Numbered from the stretch's first letter, positions 8,325-20,197 are shown. The stretch is 64,000 nt of DNA from CAZGWJ01 sp964529445 (GCA_964529445.1 CAZGWJ010000001.1:1-64000); one strand, 5' to 3'. Made by a program: numbers and translations. Notes: generated by a model from the letters alone, not told the origin.

Positions 8325-9035
8325 CTAAGAGGCCATTTGCTTGATGCGCTTGAAAAGCACTTCCTCTTCCTTGTGCACGTGCTCCTTCTGGTACAGCTCA
8401 AGGCGATCCAGGGCCTGGTAGAGCGCCCGCCATGTCAGGGACGCATCCGGGGGGGGGATCAAGGATCGCACAAGGGCTCGGATGCCGGCCCATTCGTTCT
8501 CGAGTCCCCGATGCTCCTTCTCGAGGATGAGGACGAGCGGAAGGGAACGGTGGGCCAGTTCCCCCCGTGCGGTCTCCCCGGCGCCCGGGGCGACCTCGTG
8601 ACGGAAGTGCACGAAAAGGTCCTTCTCCTCCTTCTTCATGTGCGACAGGAAACCGGACGACATTTTCGAGAAGAGGGACTTCAGGGAACGGAACTCGGCA
8701 TGCTCGCCGCCGTGCCGAACCACGTTCCTCTCGAAGAGGTCGAGGATGTGGCCCACCAGCCGCTGCTCGAAGCGGTGGTGGTGGTCCATGATGTAGTGGA
8801 CCAGCGCCGGAAGGGGGGCGTGGTCCCAATCCTCCCGGTTCCCGTCGTCCCGGCGGACGAGGGCGCGCAGTTCCTCGAGGACGTCCCGCAGGGGCGCACC
8901 CGCCTTCCGGCAGGCCTCCTCCAGCGTGGCGCCGGTCCCGTCGCCGAGGCCGACCTTGTGGTGCTCGAGGACGGGGATGGATCCGGGCAGTTCAACGGCG
9001 ATCCGCTCGAGCTTTTCGTCGGCTTCGATCCTCAT
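8325..9035 (-). CDS. RIC-family di-iron Fe-S repair protein (YtfE/ScdA-like)
   Basis: 236 aa. The C-terminal two thirds form a hemerythrin-like four-helix domain with His/Glu clusters (HYIMDHHHRFE, HGGEHAEF, FLSHMKKEE, ILEKEHRGLE, KEHVHKEEE). RIC proteins repair iron-sulfur clusters damaged by NO or peroxide using a di-iron centre. The N-terminal segment SIPVLEHHKVGLGDGTGATLEEAC corresponds to the ScdA_N domain but lacks the usual Cys pair. I place the start at 9035, after AAAGAGGCCCCG; an ATG 21 codons upstream gives an unlikely extension. It leads a two-gene unit with the cupin and is divergent from the histidine kinase. Confidence 0.83.
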   Translation of the reverse strand: MRIEADEKLERIAVELPGSIPVLEHHKVGLGDGTGATLEEACRKAGAPLRDVLEELRALVRRDDGNREDWDHAPLPALVHYIMDHHHRFEQRLVGHILDLFERNVVRHGGEHAEFRSLKSLFSKMSSGFLSHMKKEEKDLFVHFRHEVAPGAGETARGELAHRSLPLVLILEKEHRGLENEWAGIRALVRSLIPPPDASLTWRALYQALDRLELYQKEHVHKEEEVLFKRIKQMAS

Positions 9036-9267
9036 CGGGGCCTCTTTCCGTCCGGGGTTTCTTTTCCGTATTGTGCTGTTGTCGGGAGTCGGAATCAAGG
9101 CATCGAACCCGATCCGGGAATTCTTCCGATGCCGATATTATAGGCGTTTACCCAAAAAAACCGCACGGGTGTCGCGTTCGGTCCCGGGGAACACCATCCG
9201 GATACCCGGAACCGGCCAATGGGGATAGAATGACTCAAGATCCATCCAAGACGTCCCGGAGCCGACC

Positions 9268-11751
9268 ATGGGTCCTACCCGGCAGTCGTTCCTTCGATCC
9301 GTGACCGCCGTCCTGATTGCGGCTTATCTGCACTTGGCGAGTCCCCTTCCATCGAGCGCCCAGGTCCACACACCGGGCGGATCCCCGTTGAGGACGGTCC
9401 GCGTCGGGATCTACCAGAACCCTCCGAAAATATACACGGATGAGGCGGGTCGCCCCGCCGGGATCTTCATCGATCTCCTCTCCGAAATCGCCATCCGGGA
9501 GCGGTGGACGCTCGTCTATGTCCCGGGCGATTGGCCGTCCTGCCTGAGCGACCTGGAGCGGGGACGGATCGATCTCCTGCCTGACGTCGCCTATTCCCGG
9601 GAGAGGGACGAGCGGCTCGATTTCCACGAGATTCCCGCCCTGGAAAGCTGGTCGCAGGTCTACGCGAGGCCTTCCGCCTCGGTGACCGGCTTGTCCGACC
9701 TGGGCGGCCGCCGGGTCGCCCTGCTCGAGGGCGCGATCCAGAACCAGGGTTTCCAGCGGATGATGGACGGTTTCGATTTCCAGGTGCAGATCCTCCTGTG
9801 CAAGTCCTATGAGGAGGCTTTCCTGAGGACCGCCGAAGGGAAGGCCGACGTGGCGGTCGCGAATCACTTCTTCGGCGACCGCTCCTACCGCAGTTACGGT
9901 TTGGTCAAGACGCCGATCGTGTTCGATCCGGCCACGCTTTTCTTCGCGACCGCCCAGGGACGCAATGCCGGTCTCCTGAAGGCCGTGGACCGGGACCTGA
10001 GGGATTGGAAGAACGATCCCGATTCCCCCTATTACCGGATCCTGGCGAAGCGCATGGACCGGCCCCCGCGCCCCCTGGTCCCGGGATACGTGGCTTGGGC
10101 GCTGGCCGTCGCTTTCTCCGCGTTGCTGCTGGCGGCCGGGATCATCCTGCTCCTTCGCTTCCAGGTGCGCCTGAGGACGCGGAACCTGGAACAGGCGTAC
10201 GGTAAATTGCGCGAGAGCGAGAAGGCGTTGGGGGACAAGCTCCGGGAGATCGAACAGGTCTTCGCGACGATGCCCGCGGCGCTGATCTACGCGGACATCC
10301 AACGCCGGATCATCCGGGTCAATCCGGCCTTCGTCCGGGTCTTCGGGTATTCCCCGGAGGAGGTCCTCGGGAGGAACACGGAGTTCCTCTACGAGCGGAA
10401 GGAGGATTACGAGGAGCAGGGACGCCTGCGGTTCAATCCGGGCGCCGCGCCCTCCGACGATCCGTACGAGGTCCGGTTCCGGAGGAAGAACGGCGAGGTC
10501 TTCACGGGGGAGGGCGTCTCCGCGGCCCTCCGGGACGGCGAAGGGCGGAAGGTGACCGGATTGATGTCGCTGATCCGGGACGTGACGGAGATCCGGAGGA
10601 TGGAATCCCAACTGGAGCAGGCCCGGAAGATGGAATCCGTGGCCCGGCTGGCCAGCGGCGTGGCCCACGATTTCAACAACATGCTCAGCGTGATCATCAA
10701 TTACACGCAGATGGCGATGGACCGCGCGGACCCCGCCCAGCCGTTGCACGCCGAACTGTCGGAAGTGATGGCCGCCGCGCAGAAATCCGCGGACATCACG
10801 AGGCAGTTGTTGGCCTTGGCGCGCATGCAGGGCGCCTCCCCAAGGACGCTCGACCTCAATCGCACGGTGGAGGGCATGCTCGGGACGCTCCGGGGCCTCG
10901 TCGGGGAGGACATCGAGCTGGTCTGGGCGCCTGCGGCGGATCCCGTCCGGGTGCGGCTGGATCCCGGCCAGTTCGCGCAGATCCTTTCCAACCTGTGCGT
11001 CAATGCCCGGGACGCCATCGCGGATTCAGGGAGGATCGTCGTCGAAACGCGATCAACGGTCCTGGACGGGGAATCCTGCACCGGGCATCCGGGATGCAAG
11101 CCGGGAAGTTACGGGGTGCTTTCCGTCGCCGACAACGGTCGTGGCATGGATCGGCACACCCTGGAGCACCTGTTCGAGCCGTTCTTCACCACCAAGGAGA
11201 TCGGCCGCGGTACGGGCCTGGGCTTGGCCACGGTCGACGACATCGTCCGTCAGAACGGGGGATTCATCGACGTTCACAGCCGGATCGGCGAGGGGACCGT
11301 CTTTTCGATCTATCTCCCGGTCAGGAAAGACGCGGTCGTCGAAGCCCCCGCAGTTCCCGCGGACGAGTTGCCGAAAAGCCAGGGGGAACGGGTGCTCCTG
11401 GTGGAAGGCGAATCGTCGGTCCTGAACGTGTGCCGGATGATGCTGGAGAAGCTGGGATACGGGGTCCTGACCGCCGGGACCCCGAAGGCGGCCCTGGAAC
11501 TGGCCGGGAAGCACGCCGGCGAATGGCAACTGCTCGTCGCCGACGTGATCATGCCGGGCATGAGCGGCCGTGAACTCGCGGAACGGCTGAAGGCCCACTC
11601 TCCCGGGTTGAAGGTGCTCTTCTGTTCCGGCTATTCCGCGGAGGTGATCGCCCACCGGGGCTGGGCGGGGAAGGATGCGCATTTCATCCAGAAGCCCTTC
11701 ACCCTCCGGGATCTGGCCGAGAAGGTCCGCGAGGCGCTGGATCCAGGATGA
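9268..11751 (+). CDS. Hybrid sensor histidine kinase with periplasmic solute-binding sensor
   Basis: 827 aa. A signal/anchor helix is followed by a type-3 solute-binding-like domain (VRVGIYQNPPKIY... to residue ~265) and a membrane helix (~275-295). A PAS domain comes next (~325-445), then HisKA with H-box GVAHDFNNML, a HATPase with the N, G1 and G2 boxes (NARDAI, DNGRGM, GRGTGLGL), and a receiver domain with phospho-acceptor Asp in LLVADVIMPG. It probably senses an amino-acid-like or small organic solute in the periplasm. The receiver's acidic pocket reads VEGES where VDDE/VEDE is usual, so one metal-binding acid is Gly. No separate output regulator is adjacent; RIC lies divergently upstream. 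Confidence 0.9.
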   Translation: MGPTRQSFLRSVTAVLIAAYLHLASPLPSSAQVHTPGGSPLRTVRVGIYQNPPKIYTDEAGRPAGIFIDLLSEIAIRERWTLVYVPGDWPSCLSDLERGRIDLLPDVAYSRERDERLDFHEIPALESWSQVYARPSASVTGLSDLGGRRVALLEGAIQNQGFQRMMDGFDFQVQILLCKSYEEAFLRTAEGKADVAVANHFFGDRSYRSYGLVKTPIVFDPATLFFATAQGRNAGLLKAVDRDLRDWKNDPDSPYYRILAKRMDRPPRPLVPGYVAWALAVAFSALLLAAGIILLLRFQVRLRTRNLEQAYGKLRESEKALGDKLREIEQVFATMPAALIYADIQRRIIRVNPAFVRVFGYSPEEVLGRNTEFLYERKEDYEEQGRLRFNPGAAPSDDPYEVRFRRKNGEVFTGEGVSAALRDGEGRKVTGLMSLIRDVTEIRRMESQLEQARKMESVARLASGVAHDFNNMLSVIINYTQMAMDRADPAQPLHAELSEVMAAAQKSADITRQLLALARMQGASPRTLDLNRTVEGMLGTLRGLVGEDIELVWAPAADPVRVRLDPGQFAQILSNLCVNARDAIADSGRIVVETRSTVLDGESCTGHPGCKPGSYGVLSVADNGRGMDRHTLEHLFEPFFTTKEIGRGTGLGLATVDDIVRQNGGFIDVHSRIGEGTVFSIYLPVRKDAVVEAPAVPADELPKSQGERVLLVEGESSVLNVCRMMLEKLGYGVLTAGTPKAALELAGKHAGEWQLLVADVIMPGMSGRELAERLKAHSPGLKVLFCSGYSAEVIAHRGWAGKDAHFIQKPFTLRDLAEKVREALDPG

Positions 11752-11878
11752 TGAAGGTCTTTTGAAACATTGGCAATGGGACCCGGTATTCTTCAACCGC
11801 ATGGACGTCCAGGATTTTTTGCTCCTGTCACCCCATCCCTCTCCGATCGTTCGCCTTGACCCCGCAGGCCCTATCGAG

Positions 11879-13930
11879 CTAGAAACCCGCGCTCGCCGAA
11901 ACGAGGACCTGGCGTCCGGGAGAGAGCACTTCGCCGGTCTCTTCGTACTCCCGGTCGAAAAGGTTCAGCGCCCGGATCGAGAGGGAGGCCCGATCGAGCC
12001 AGCGCACTTTCAACCCCGCGCCCGTGCAGGCATAGGGATCGAGCCGTACGCGACGGCGGGTGGCGCTGTCGGTATAGAAACGGGAGCCGGAGAGGAACTC
12101 CTCGGCGTGGAGGTCGAGGGTGAAGGACCCCAGGGATCTTGTGTGTCCCAGCGAGACGGAACCCTTGTTCTGGGGCATGTAGTCCAGGACGGCCCCGTTG
12201 TTCCGATCCACAGCCCACTGGTAGGTGTGGTTCGCCGAGAAGCGCCATCCCGGCGCGGGGATCCAGGAAACGACGGAGTCGAAGCCCTGGGACCGGGCGC
12301 GATCCACGTTGACGTAGGTCATCGTGGGCCCCTCCTTGCGGGTGCTGATCAGGTCCTTCATATCGTTATGGAAGACGTCCAGGCCGGCCTTGAAACGGGA
12401 GGCGGCGTCCCAGGTGGCGCCGAAGTCCGCCGAGGTCAGGTATTCGGGCCGAAGGCCGGGGTTCGACTTCAGGACCACGCCGGGGATGGAGGAGATGTCG
12501 GGCATGTAGAGTTCCGAAAGGGTCGGGGCGCGGAAGGCCCGGCCGACGGAAGTGCGGAGGCGAAGGCGGTCGGAAACCCGGCAAAGGAGCCCCGCCTTGG
12601 GGGAAACGACGCTTCCCAGGGAATCGACACGGTCCAATCGCGCACCCGGTACCATGCGGAACGCTCCCGCCGACCATTCCTCCTGCAGGTAGAAGGCCGT
12701 GTTGCGGATGGATTCGATCCGCCCGTTCCTTCCCGCGATCGGGGTGTTGTCGTCGATCCGGCGGGTCGGATCGAAACGACCCTCGTTCCGGAGATGTTCG
12801 CCTCCGAGGGTGAGGGCGTGATTCTCCGTGGGGTGCCAGACGGCTCGAAGCTCCCCCTGCCAGTCGGTATATTCCGTGTCGGAATACGAGGGCACATAGA
12901 CGGGGAAGGGGGGGAAGGGGTTCATGTGGGAATAGCTCTCGTTCACGATGTGTTCGTTGCGGCGGCGTCCGTAACCCCCGATCGTGAGGTCCAGGAGAGG
13001 TGACGGGGAGGCCTCGAAACGAAGGGCTCCCATCCGCGTGCGGTTCTCAAGAGTGTTTTCCCGGGGATCCTGCAGGAAGACCGTCTGCCCGTATCCGGTC
13101 CTTCCGTGGAAGGTGTGGCCGAGGATTGAAACGCGGGTGTCGGGAAAAGGGTCGAAGGAGGCTTTCGCGAAGGTGCGCTCTTCCTTGGTGTCGTAGTTTT
13201 CCACGGGAAGCCGGTTGATCCGAAAACTCCCGGTTGGAGCGTCCCAGGTTCGGTCGATCCGGTAGTCCCGGACCAGGTAATTGTCGGTGCTTCGCGTGTC
13301 CGCGTGAAAGAGAAGGGATGCCTTGCTCCCTGAGCCGGAAACGAAGCCGGAATACTCCCGGTGCCCGAAAGCGCCGGCGGTCGTCGTGAAGTCGCCATCC
13401 AGGCCGACTCCCGGATCCCTTGTGATCACGTTGACGACGCCTCCGAAGGCGTTGGAGCCGTACAGGGAGGAAAAGGGGCCGCGAACGACCTCGATCCTCT
13501 CCGCGAGGTCCAAGGGGGCCTCGTTCGTGCCCAGAAAACCGGTGCCCGCCGCGTTCAGGGGGATGCCGTCCAGGAGAAGAAGGGTCCTATTGATCCCGGG
13601 AACGCCGCGCACGCTGATCCGGGAGGGGATGCCGGAGGCCATGCCGGTCACTCGCTTGACATCGACGCCGGCCTGGGACCTCAGGAGGTCGTCCGTGTTC
13701 AGGGCGGGCGCGGCTTCCAGGGTCGAGCGGGAAATGACCGAGACGCTGGCCGGGATGCCCGAAAGGGAACGGCGGGACCGGGTGGCCGTGACGACCACCT
13801 CGTCGAGGAGGGGGGTCTTTTCGGCGGACTCGTCCTCCCCGGGCGCGGGGATGGGCGAAAGAGTGTCCGCAAGGGAAGAGGGCGCGATCAGCAGGATGAA
13901 CAGGACCCATGGCAACGGGTTACTTTTCAT
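11879..13930 (-). CDS. TonB-dependent outer-membrane receptor
   Basis: 683 aa. A signal peptide (LFILLIAPSSLA) is followed by a short spacer and a TonB box region LLDEVVVTATRS. A plug domain (~60-170, with LLLLDGIPLN and ERIEVVRGPFSSLYG) precedes a beta-barrel that ends in Phe (VSASAGF). The sequence resembles the BtuB/CirA class that imports vitamin B12, siderophores or similar ligands; the substrate cannot be read from the sequence. No ABC transporter or TonB gene is adjacent. It is convergent with the histidine kinase, with a ~125-bp gap. Confidence 0.92.
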   Translation of the reverse strand: MKSNPLPWVLFILLIAPSSLADTLSPIPAPGEDESAEKTPLLDEVVVTATRSRRSLSGIPASVSVISRSTLEAAPALNTDDLLRSQAGVDVKRVTGMASGIPSRISVRGVPGINRTLLLLDGIPLNAAGTGFLGTNEAPLDLAERIEVVRGPFSSLYGSNAFGGVVNVITRDPGVGLDGDFTTTAGAFGHREYSGFVSGSGSKASLLFHADTRSTDNYLVRDYRIDRTWDAPTGSFRINRLPVENYDTKEERTFAKASFDPFPDTRVSILGHTFHGRTGYGQTVFLQDPRENTLENRTRMGALRFEASPSPLLDLTIGGYGRRRNEHIVNESYSHMNPFPPFPVYVPSYSDTEYTDWQGELRAVWHPTENHALTLGGEHLRNEGRFDPTRRIDDNTPIAGRNGRIESIRNTAFYLQEEWSAGAFRMVPGARLDRVDSLGSVVSPKAGLLCRVSDRLRLRTSVGRAFRAPTLSELYMPDISSIPGVVLKSNPGLRPEYLTSADFGATWDAASRFKAGLDVFHNDMKDLISTRKEGPTMTYVNVDRARSQGFDSVVSWIPAPGWRFSANHTYQWAVDRNNGAVLDYMPQNKGSVSLGHTRSLGSFTLDLHAEEFLSGSRFYTDSATRRRVRLDPYACTGAGLKVRWLDRASLSIRALNLFDREYEETGEVLSPGRQVLVSASAGF

Positions 13931-13989
13931 GGAACCCTCCGGGTGAAAGCCACAGTACCGGTCCGGCGGACAGATCGCAAGACGGGAAA

Positions 13990-14023
13990 TAAAAAAGCCC
14001 CGGCCCCTTGGGGGGCCGGGGCC
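13990..14023 (-). terminator. Terminator of hppA
   Basis: On the minus strand a long GC stem (GGCCCCGGCCCC paired with GGGGCCGGGGC) is followed by six T residues, directly after the hppA stop codon. Confidence 0.85.
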
Positions 14024-14038
14024 GGGAAAACCGGCTTC

Positions 14039-16462
<2,424 letters not shown>

Positions 16463-16668
16463 TCCTAATCTCCTCTTGAGAAATTGTGCCGCCCGGGTGG
16501 GAGGGGTGGAGCGTGGGGGCGGTCTGACGTCGAAATCGGGGTTCACGGCGGGGGAAGGGGATCCCTCGACGCCGCAAACACGTCCGCTTTTATACAGCAT
16601 TTTCAGGGGTTTCTCAAAAGTAATGACCGTGACATTCCTTCGAAAAAGCCAAAAAAACCAATACAAAG

Positions 16669-16728
16669 CCAACGCGAAGCCGTCCGCCTTTGGCGAGACC
16701 TCGCCATCAAGGGCTCTGGATGGCGGGC
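16669..16728 (+). repeat. 60-bp dispersed repeat, family B, copy 1
   Basis: This copy differs from 21184-21243 at one of 60 bases. It contains three adjacent small hairpins: CGCC-TTT-GGCG, GGCGAG-AC-CTCGCC, and GCCATC...GATGGC. Confidence 0.85.
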
Positions 16729-16908
16729 AGAGCCGCAGAGAACTTCAGAATTATGAAGGGTTATTGGGATGTGGCCAAATAGATTCGATCGGTATCAATT
16801 CAAAAAACGGTAAGCAATTCACTGGTGTCCAAGACGTCCGCCCTTCACGGGTCACGAGCCGTCAAACCCTTGTTTTGGACAGGCTCGAACACACAACCAC
16901 GAAAAAGC

Positions 16909-16992
16909 CCCCTCTCCCCTTCCCCCTCTCCCGCAAGCGGGAGAGGGCAATCATTCGAGCGTGAATTTCGCGACGAATGATGGGTGAGGGGA
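16909..16992 (+). repeat. Dispersed hairpin repeat, family A, copy 2
   Basis: It starts CCCCCTCTCCCCTT, then a hairpin CTCTCCCGC/GCGGGAGAG, GGCAATCATTCGAGCGTG, the inverted arm CGAATGAT, and GGGTGAGGGG. It is close to identical to the reverse complement of the 5599-5708 copy over its second half. Confidence 0.8.
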
Positions 16993-17054
16993 CGTCTTGA
17001 GATGCCCTTCGGTTGAATGGTCTTGGACAGGTGTGTAAGCAATTTGAAAATGAC

Positions 17055-17083
17055 TTTCTCAGCGGCTCTGTGTCTCTGCGGTC
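17055..17083 (-). repeat. Nonamer (CGCAGAG-type) repeat after cydB
   Basis: On the minus strand, ACCGCAGAGACACAGAGCCG follows the cydB stop by about a dozen bases and continues CTGAGAA. This belongs to the family of short CGCNNAG units found beside many gene ends in the window. Confidence 0.6.
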
Positions 17084-17093
17084 CCCGTTTCTG

Positions 17094-18107
17094 TCAGTAG
17101 CCGTCGGGATCGGGGACGATCTTTCCCCTGAACGTCCGATACACCCAGGCCGTATAGAGGATCACCAGCGGCAGGCCGAGTCCCGCGATGACCAGCATGA
17201 TCCCGAGCGTCTTCGGCGAGGACGCGGAGTTCAGGACCGTCAGGCTGTTCGCGGGCGAACCCAGGGAGTAGACCATCGAGGGGTACAGGGAGGAGAAGAA
17301 GAAGGCCAGGGTCAGCACGATGGCAAGGGCGGAGGCCAGGAAGGCCCCGAAGGGTCGTTCTCGAACGAGGAAGGGGATTCCCAAGCCGGCGGCACAGGCC
17401 CCTAGGGGAAGGATCAGCAGGAAAGGGCGACTCTCGAAGGCCGTCCGGACCGGATCGGAACCGGCGATCGAGAGGGCGGTCAGGCCGAGGATGAAAAGGG
17501 GGAGGAGCACGCCGCCCAACCGGGCCACGGCCCGGAAGCGTTCCCGCAGAGGGTCCTCGGTCTTGAGGACGAGGTAGAGGGACCCGTGCACGGCCAGGAC
17601 GCAGACCGAGGCCAGGCCGAACGTCAGGGCGAAGGGGTTCAACAGGGAAAGGAAGGTGCCCGCGAACTCGTGGTCCGGAGCCAGGGGGATGCCCCGTACG
17701 AGATTGCCGAAAGCGACCCCCAAGAGGAGCGCGGCCAACGTGCTGCCTCCCGCAAAGGCCATGTCCCAGATCGCCCTCCAGGGGGCGGCGTCCACCTTGC
17801 TCCGGAACTCGAGGGATACGGCGCGCAGGATGAGGGCGAAAAGGAAGAGCATGAAGGCGAGGTAGAAACCCGAGAAGACCGTGGCGTAGACGTGAGGGAA
17901 GGCCGCGAAAAGGGCGCCGCCACCCGTCACCAGCCAGACCTCGTTGCCGTCCCAGACGGGGGCGATGGACTGAAGGAGCGTGCGCCGCCCTGTTTCCGTC
18001 CGGACGCCGAGGTGCAGGATACCGACCCCGAGGTCGAAGCCGTCCAGCACGATATAACCGATGAACAGGAGGGCCACCAGGGCGAACCAGATGCTTTCGA
18101 GATCCAT
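17094..18107 (-). CDS. cydB: Cytochrome bd oxidase subunit II
   Basis: 337-aa membrane subunit of the bd-type quinol oxidase, which reduces oxygen to water with quinol electrons. The N-terminus ESIWFALVALLFIGYIVLDG and the block APVWDGNEVWLVTGGGALFA are family signatures, and about eight membrane helices follow. The start ATG overlaps the cydA stop by one base (TGATG), so it is translationally coupled to cydA. It is the last gene of the arsR-to-cydB series. Confidence 0.95.
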   Translation of the reverse strand: MDLESIWFALVALLFIGYIVLDGFDLGVGILHLGVRTETGRRTLLQSIAPVWDGNEVWLVTGGGALFAAFPHVYATVFSGFYLAFMLFLFALILRAVSLEFRSKVDAAPWRAIWDMAFAGGSTLAALLLGVAFGNLVRGIPLAPDHEFAGTFLSLLNPFALTFGLASVCVLAVHGSLYLVLKTEDPLRERFRAVARLGGVLLPLFILGLTALSIAGSDPVRTAFESRPFLLILPLGACAAGLGIPFLVRERPFGAFLASALAIVLTLAFFFSSLYPSMVYSLGSPANSLTVLNSASSPKTLGIMLVIAGLGLPLVILYTAWVYRTFRGKIVPDPDGY

Positions 18108-19441
18108 CAGGATGCGACCTTTCCCGGGGGTTCGGGTCCCTTCATCACCTTGTGCACGGCGAGATACACGAAAAGCAGGAAGAGGAGGGAGTAGATGGCT
18201 CCGAAAAGGACGAGCGAGAAAAGGACCTCGCCGGCCGTCACGGTCTTTGAAAGGGCGTCGGAGGTGCGGAGGAGGTTGTACACGATCCAGGGTTGGCGGC
18301 CCACCTCGGTGGCGATCCATCCCACCTGGTTGGCGATCTGGGGGAGCAGTAGGGAGGGGACGAGCGCGAGAAGATAGGGGCGGAATTCAAAGAGCCGGCC
18401 CCGCCACCAGAGCAGGAGGCCCAGGAGGGAGAGCCCGATCAGGGCCATCCCGATCCCCACCATGAGATGGTAGGCCTGGAAGACGATCTGAACAGGGGGG
18501 CGGTCGCCGGGAGGGAATTTTCTCAGGCCCGGCAGATGGCTTTTCGCGTCGAAGGTCACCAGCCAGCTGAGCATTCCCGGAAGCTTGACACCCCAGACCG
18601 TCTCGTTCCTCTCGTCCACCCATCCGAACAGGTACAGGTCGGCAGGGCCGGATTCCGGGTAATGGGCCTCGTAGGCCGCGAGTTTGACGGGTTGCGTCGC
18701 GGCCACCTGGACGGCATGTCCGTGACCCACGAACAGTTGGAGCAGGGAGGCGAAGGCGGCCACCAGGAGGCCGACCTTCAGGCAGGAGCGCGCGAACTCG
18801 AGGTGCCGTCTCTGCAGGAGGTAGAGGGCCGCGATCCCTGTCACCACGAAGGCGCCCGTGAGCCAGCATCCCACGATGACGTGGCTGAATCGGTAAAGGG
18901 AAGAGGGGTTGAAAACCATGGCCCAGAAATCGGTGATCTCGGCGCGGGTGGTGCCGTTCCTCGTCACGAGGGTGTAGCCCGCGGGAGTCTGCATCCAGGA
19001 ATTCGCCGTGACGATCCAGAACGCCGAAAGGTGCGCTCCCAGGGAAACGAGGAAGGAGGACGTGAAATACATCCGGGGACCGACCTTTTTCCGGCCGAAA
19101 AGAAGGACTCCCAGGAAGGTGGATTCGAGGAAGAAGGCGAAGATGCCCTCGGCAGCCAGGGGACTGCCGAAGACGTCGCCCACGAAGCGGGAATATGCGG
19201 CCCAGTTGGTGCCGAACTCGAACTCCATCACGATGCCGGAGGCCACGCCCAGGGCGAAGGTGAGCGCGAAGAGGCGGGTCCAGAACCGGGCCGCCTCCAG
19301 GTGGTGGGCCTCGCGGGTCTTCAGGTACAGGGCCTCGAACCACACGATGAAGAGAGAAAGGCCGATCGAGAGGGGTGGGAATATGTAATGGAAGCCGATT
19401 GTCAAGGCGAATTGAATTCGCGAGAGGAGAAGGGCGTCCAT
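18107..19441 (-). CDS. cydA: Cytochrome bd oxidase subunit I
   Basis: 444-aa subunit carrying the haems and the quinol site. Conserved His18 (IGFHYIFPP) and His187 (RFSHVIVGC) match haem ligands, and the GRQPW motif near residue 380 marks the quinol-oxidising region. The protein is short, without the long Q-loop insertion of the E. coli enzyme, so it belongs to the short-loop (CIO-like) class. Bd oxidases of this type resist sulfide and cyanide and have high oxygen affinity. Upstream, 78 bp away, is the OsmC gene on the same strand. Confidence 0.95.
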   Translation of the reverse strand: MDALLLSRIQFALTIGFHYIFPPLSIGLSLFIVWFEALYLKTREAHHLEAARFWTRLFALTFALGVASGIVMEFEFGTNWAAYSRFVGDVFGSPLAAEGIFAFFLESTFLGVLLFGRKKVGPRMYFTSSFLVSLGAHLSAFWIVTANSWMQTPAGYTLVTRNGTTRAEITDFWAMVFNPSSLYRFSHVIVGCWLTGAFVVTGIAALYLLQRRHLEFARSCLKVGLLVAAFASLLQLFVGHGHAVQVAATQPVKLAAYEAHYPESGPADLYLFGWVDERNETVWGVKLPGMLSWLVTFDAKSHLPGLRKFPPGDRPPVQIVFQAYHLMVGIGMALIGLSLLGLLLWWRGRLFEFRPYLLALVPSLLLPQIANQVGWIATEVGRQPWIVYNLLRTSDALSKTVTAGEVLFSLVLFGAIYSLLFLLFVYLAVHKVMKGPEPPGKVAS

Positions 19442-19519
19442 GGACGATATTCAATCGGTTCCGGAGGGGAATGTCAACTGGTGCTTGCTGTGCGCTTGGG
19501 ATCCGGAATCGCCGTCGGA

Positions 19520-19906
19520 TCAGGTGTTGTTGTAGGTGAACCGAATCTCCGGCGGATGCTGGAGCGTGTGATGGATGGTGCAGGATTCGGCGGCTCGCTG
19601 GGCCACTTCCCTGAGATCGGGCGGGAGGCCGGCCGGGAGGTGGACCTGGATGTCGAAGGCGCCGATGCGGTGGGGTCCTTCGGCCATCGTGCCCGTCACG
19701 TCGACGGAAAGGCCGCGGGGTTCGAACCCCTTGCGGCGGAGGAATCTCGCCACGAAGAACCCGACGCAACCGGCCAGGGAGGCCGCCAGGTAATCGACCG
19801 GGGAGGGGTCCGCGGGCTCTCCCGGTTTCTGATCGGTGAAATAGGCATTGCCGCGGGTCCTCATCTCCAACTTGTCCTCGCTGATCCAACGGGCGGTTGC
19901 TTGCAT
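19520..19906 (-). CDS. OsmC-family thiol peroxidase-like protein
   Basis: 128 aa. The two reactive cysteines of the OsmC/Ohr fold are present: Cys47 (ASLAGCVGFF) and Cys109 (AAESCTIHHT). The sequence PADPSPVDYLAASLAGC is typical of the YhfA/OsmC-like branch rather than Ohr. These proteins reduce peroxides or act on sulfur species with two Cys residues. It lies between the thioredoxin/DUF2892 genes and cydAB on the same strand, which supports a thiol or persulfide stress role. Confidence 0.9.
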   Translation of the reverse strand: MQATARWISEDKLEMRTRGNAYFTDQKPGEPADPSPVDYLAASLAGCVGFFVARFLRRKGFEPRGLSVDVTGTMAEGPHRIGAFDIQVHLPAGLPPDLREVAQRAAESCTIHHTLQHPPEIRFTYNNT

Positions 19907-19984
19907 GAAAAACTCCTGTCGTATTCGTAAAGGATCGGTTCGATCGGTCTTATCAGACTGATCAGACGGATCAAAAGCCGCTGC

Positions 19985-20197
19985 TTACTTGTTGCTCTGC
20001 TTCGTCGGGCAGGTGGAGATTCCCAATAGCGCGTAGGGCGTGCAGAACTGCAACTGGGCCGTCAGCAAGGCGGCGGCTCCCGCGATCCACGCGATCCACG
20101 CCGCAGTCCCCTGGAGAAAGAACCCAGCGACCACCAGGACGACTCCCACGACGTAACGGACGATGCGGTCGGTCCCACCTACGTTTTTCTTGAACAT
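19985..20197 (-). CDS. DUF2892 (YgaP-like) inner-membrane protein
   Basis: 70 aa. Two membrane helices (RIVRYVVGVVLVVAGFFL and WIAWIAGAAALLTAQLQF) are followed by FCTPYALLGISTCP, the usual ending of DUF2892 proteins with two Cys residues. In other bacteria the domain is fused to or found near rhodanese and sulfide-handling proteins. The start follows AGGAGGCGTGTC; the 12-codon upstream extension is not conserved. It lies 22 bp after the thioredoxin gene. Confidence 0.87.
   Translation of the reverse strand: MFKKNVGGTDRIVRYVVGVVLVVAGFFLQGTAAWIAWIAGAAALLTAQLQFCTPYALLGISTCPTKQSNK

Larger units (their letters stand above)
16463..17093. other. Gene-free stretch made mostly of dispersed repeats
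   Basis: 630 bases between hppA and cydB. It holds the hppA leader, the 60-bp family-B repeat (16669-16728), family A copy 2 (16909-16992) and a nonamer repeat (17055-17083). No convincing gene is seen on either strand. Confidence 0.7.

Noticed and set aside
11675..13003. Long antisense ORFs (also at 9235-10749, 13361-15085, 15233-16468, 23214-25850, 46.0-47.9 kb)
   Set aside because: They mirror real genes on the opposite strand, have skewed Arg/Gly/Pro or Asp/His/Gly composition and no recognisable domains; GC-rich third-position artefacts.
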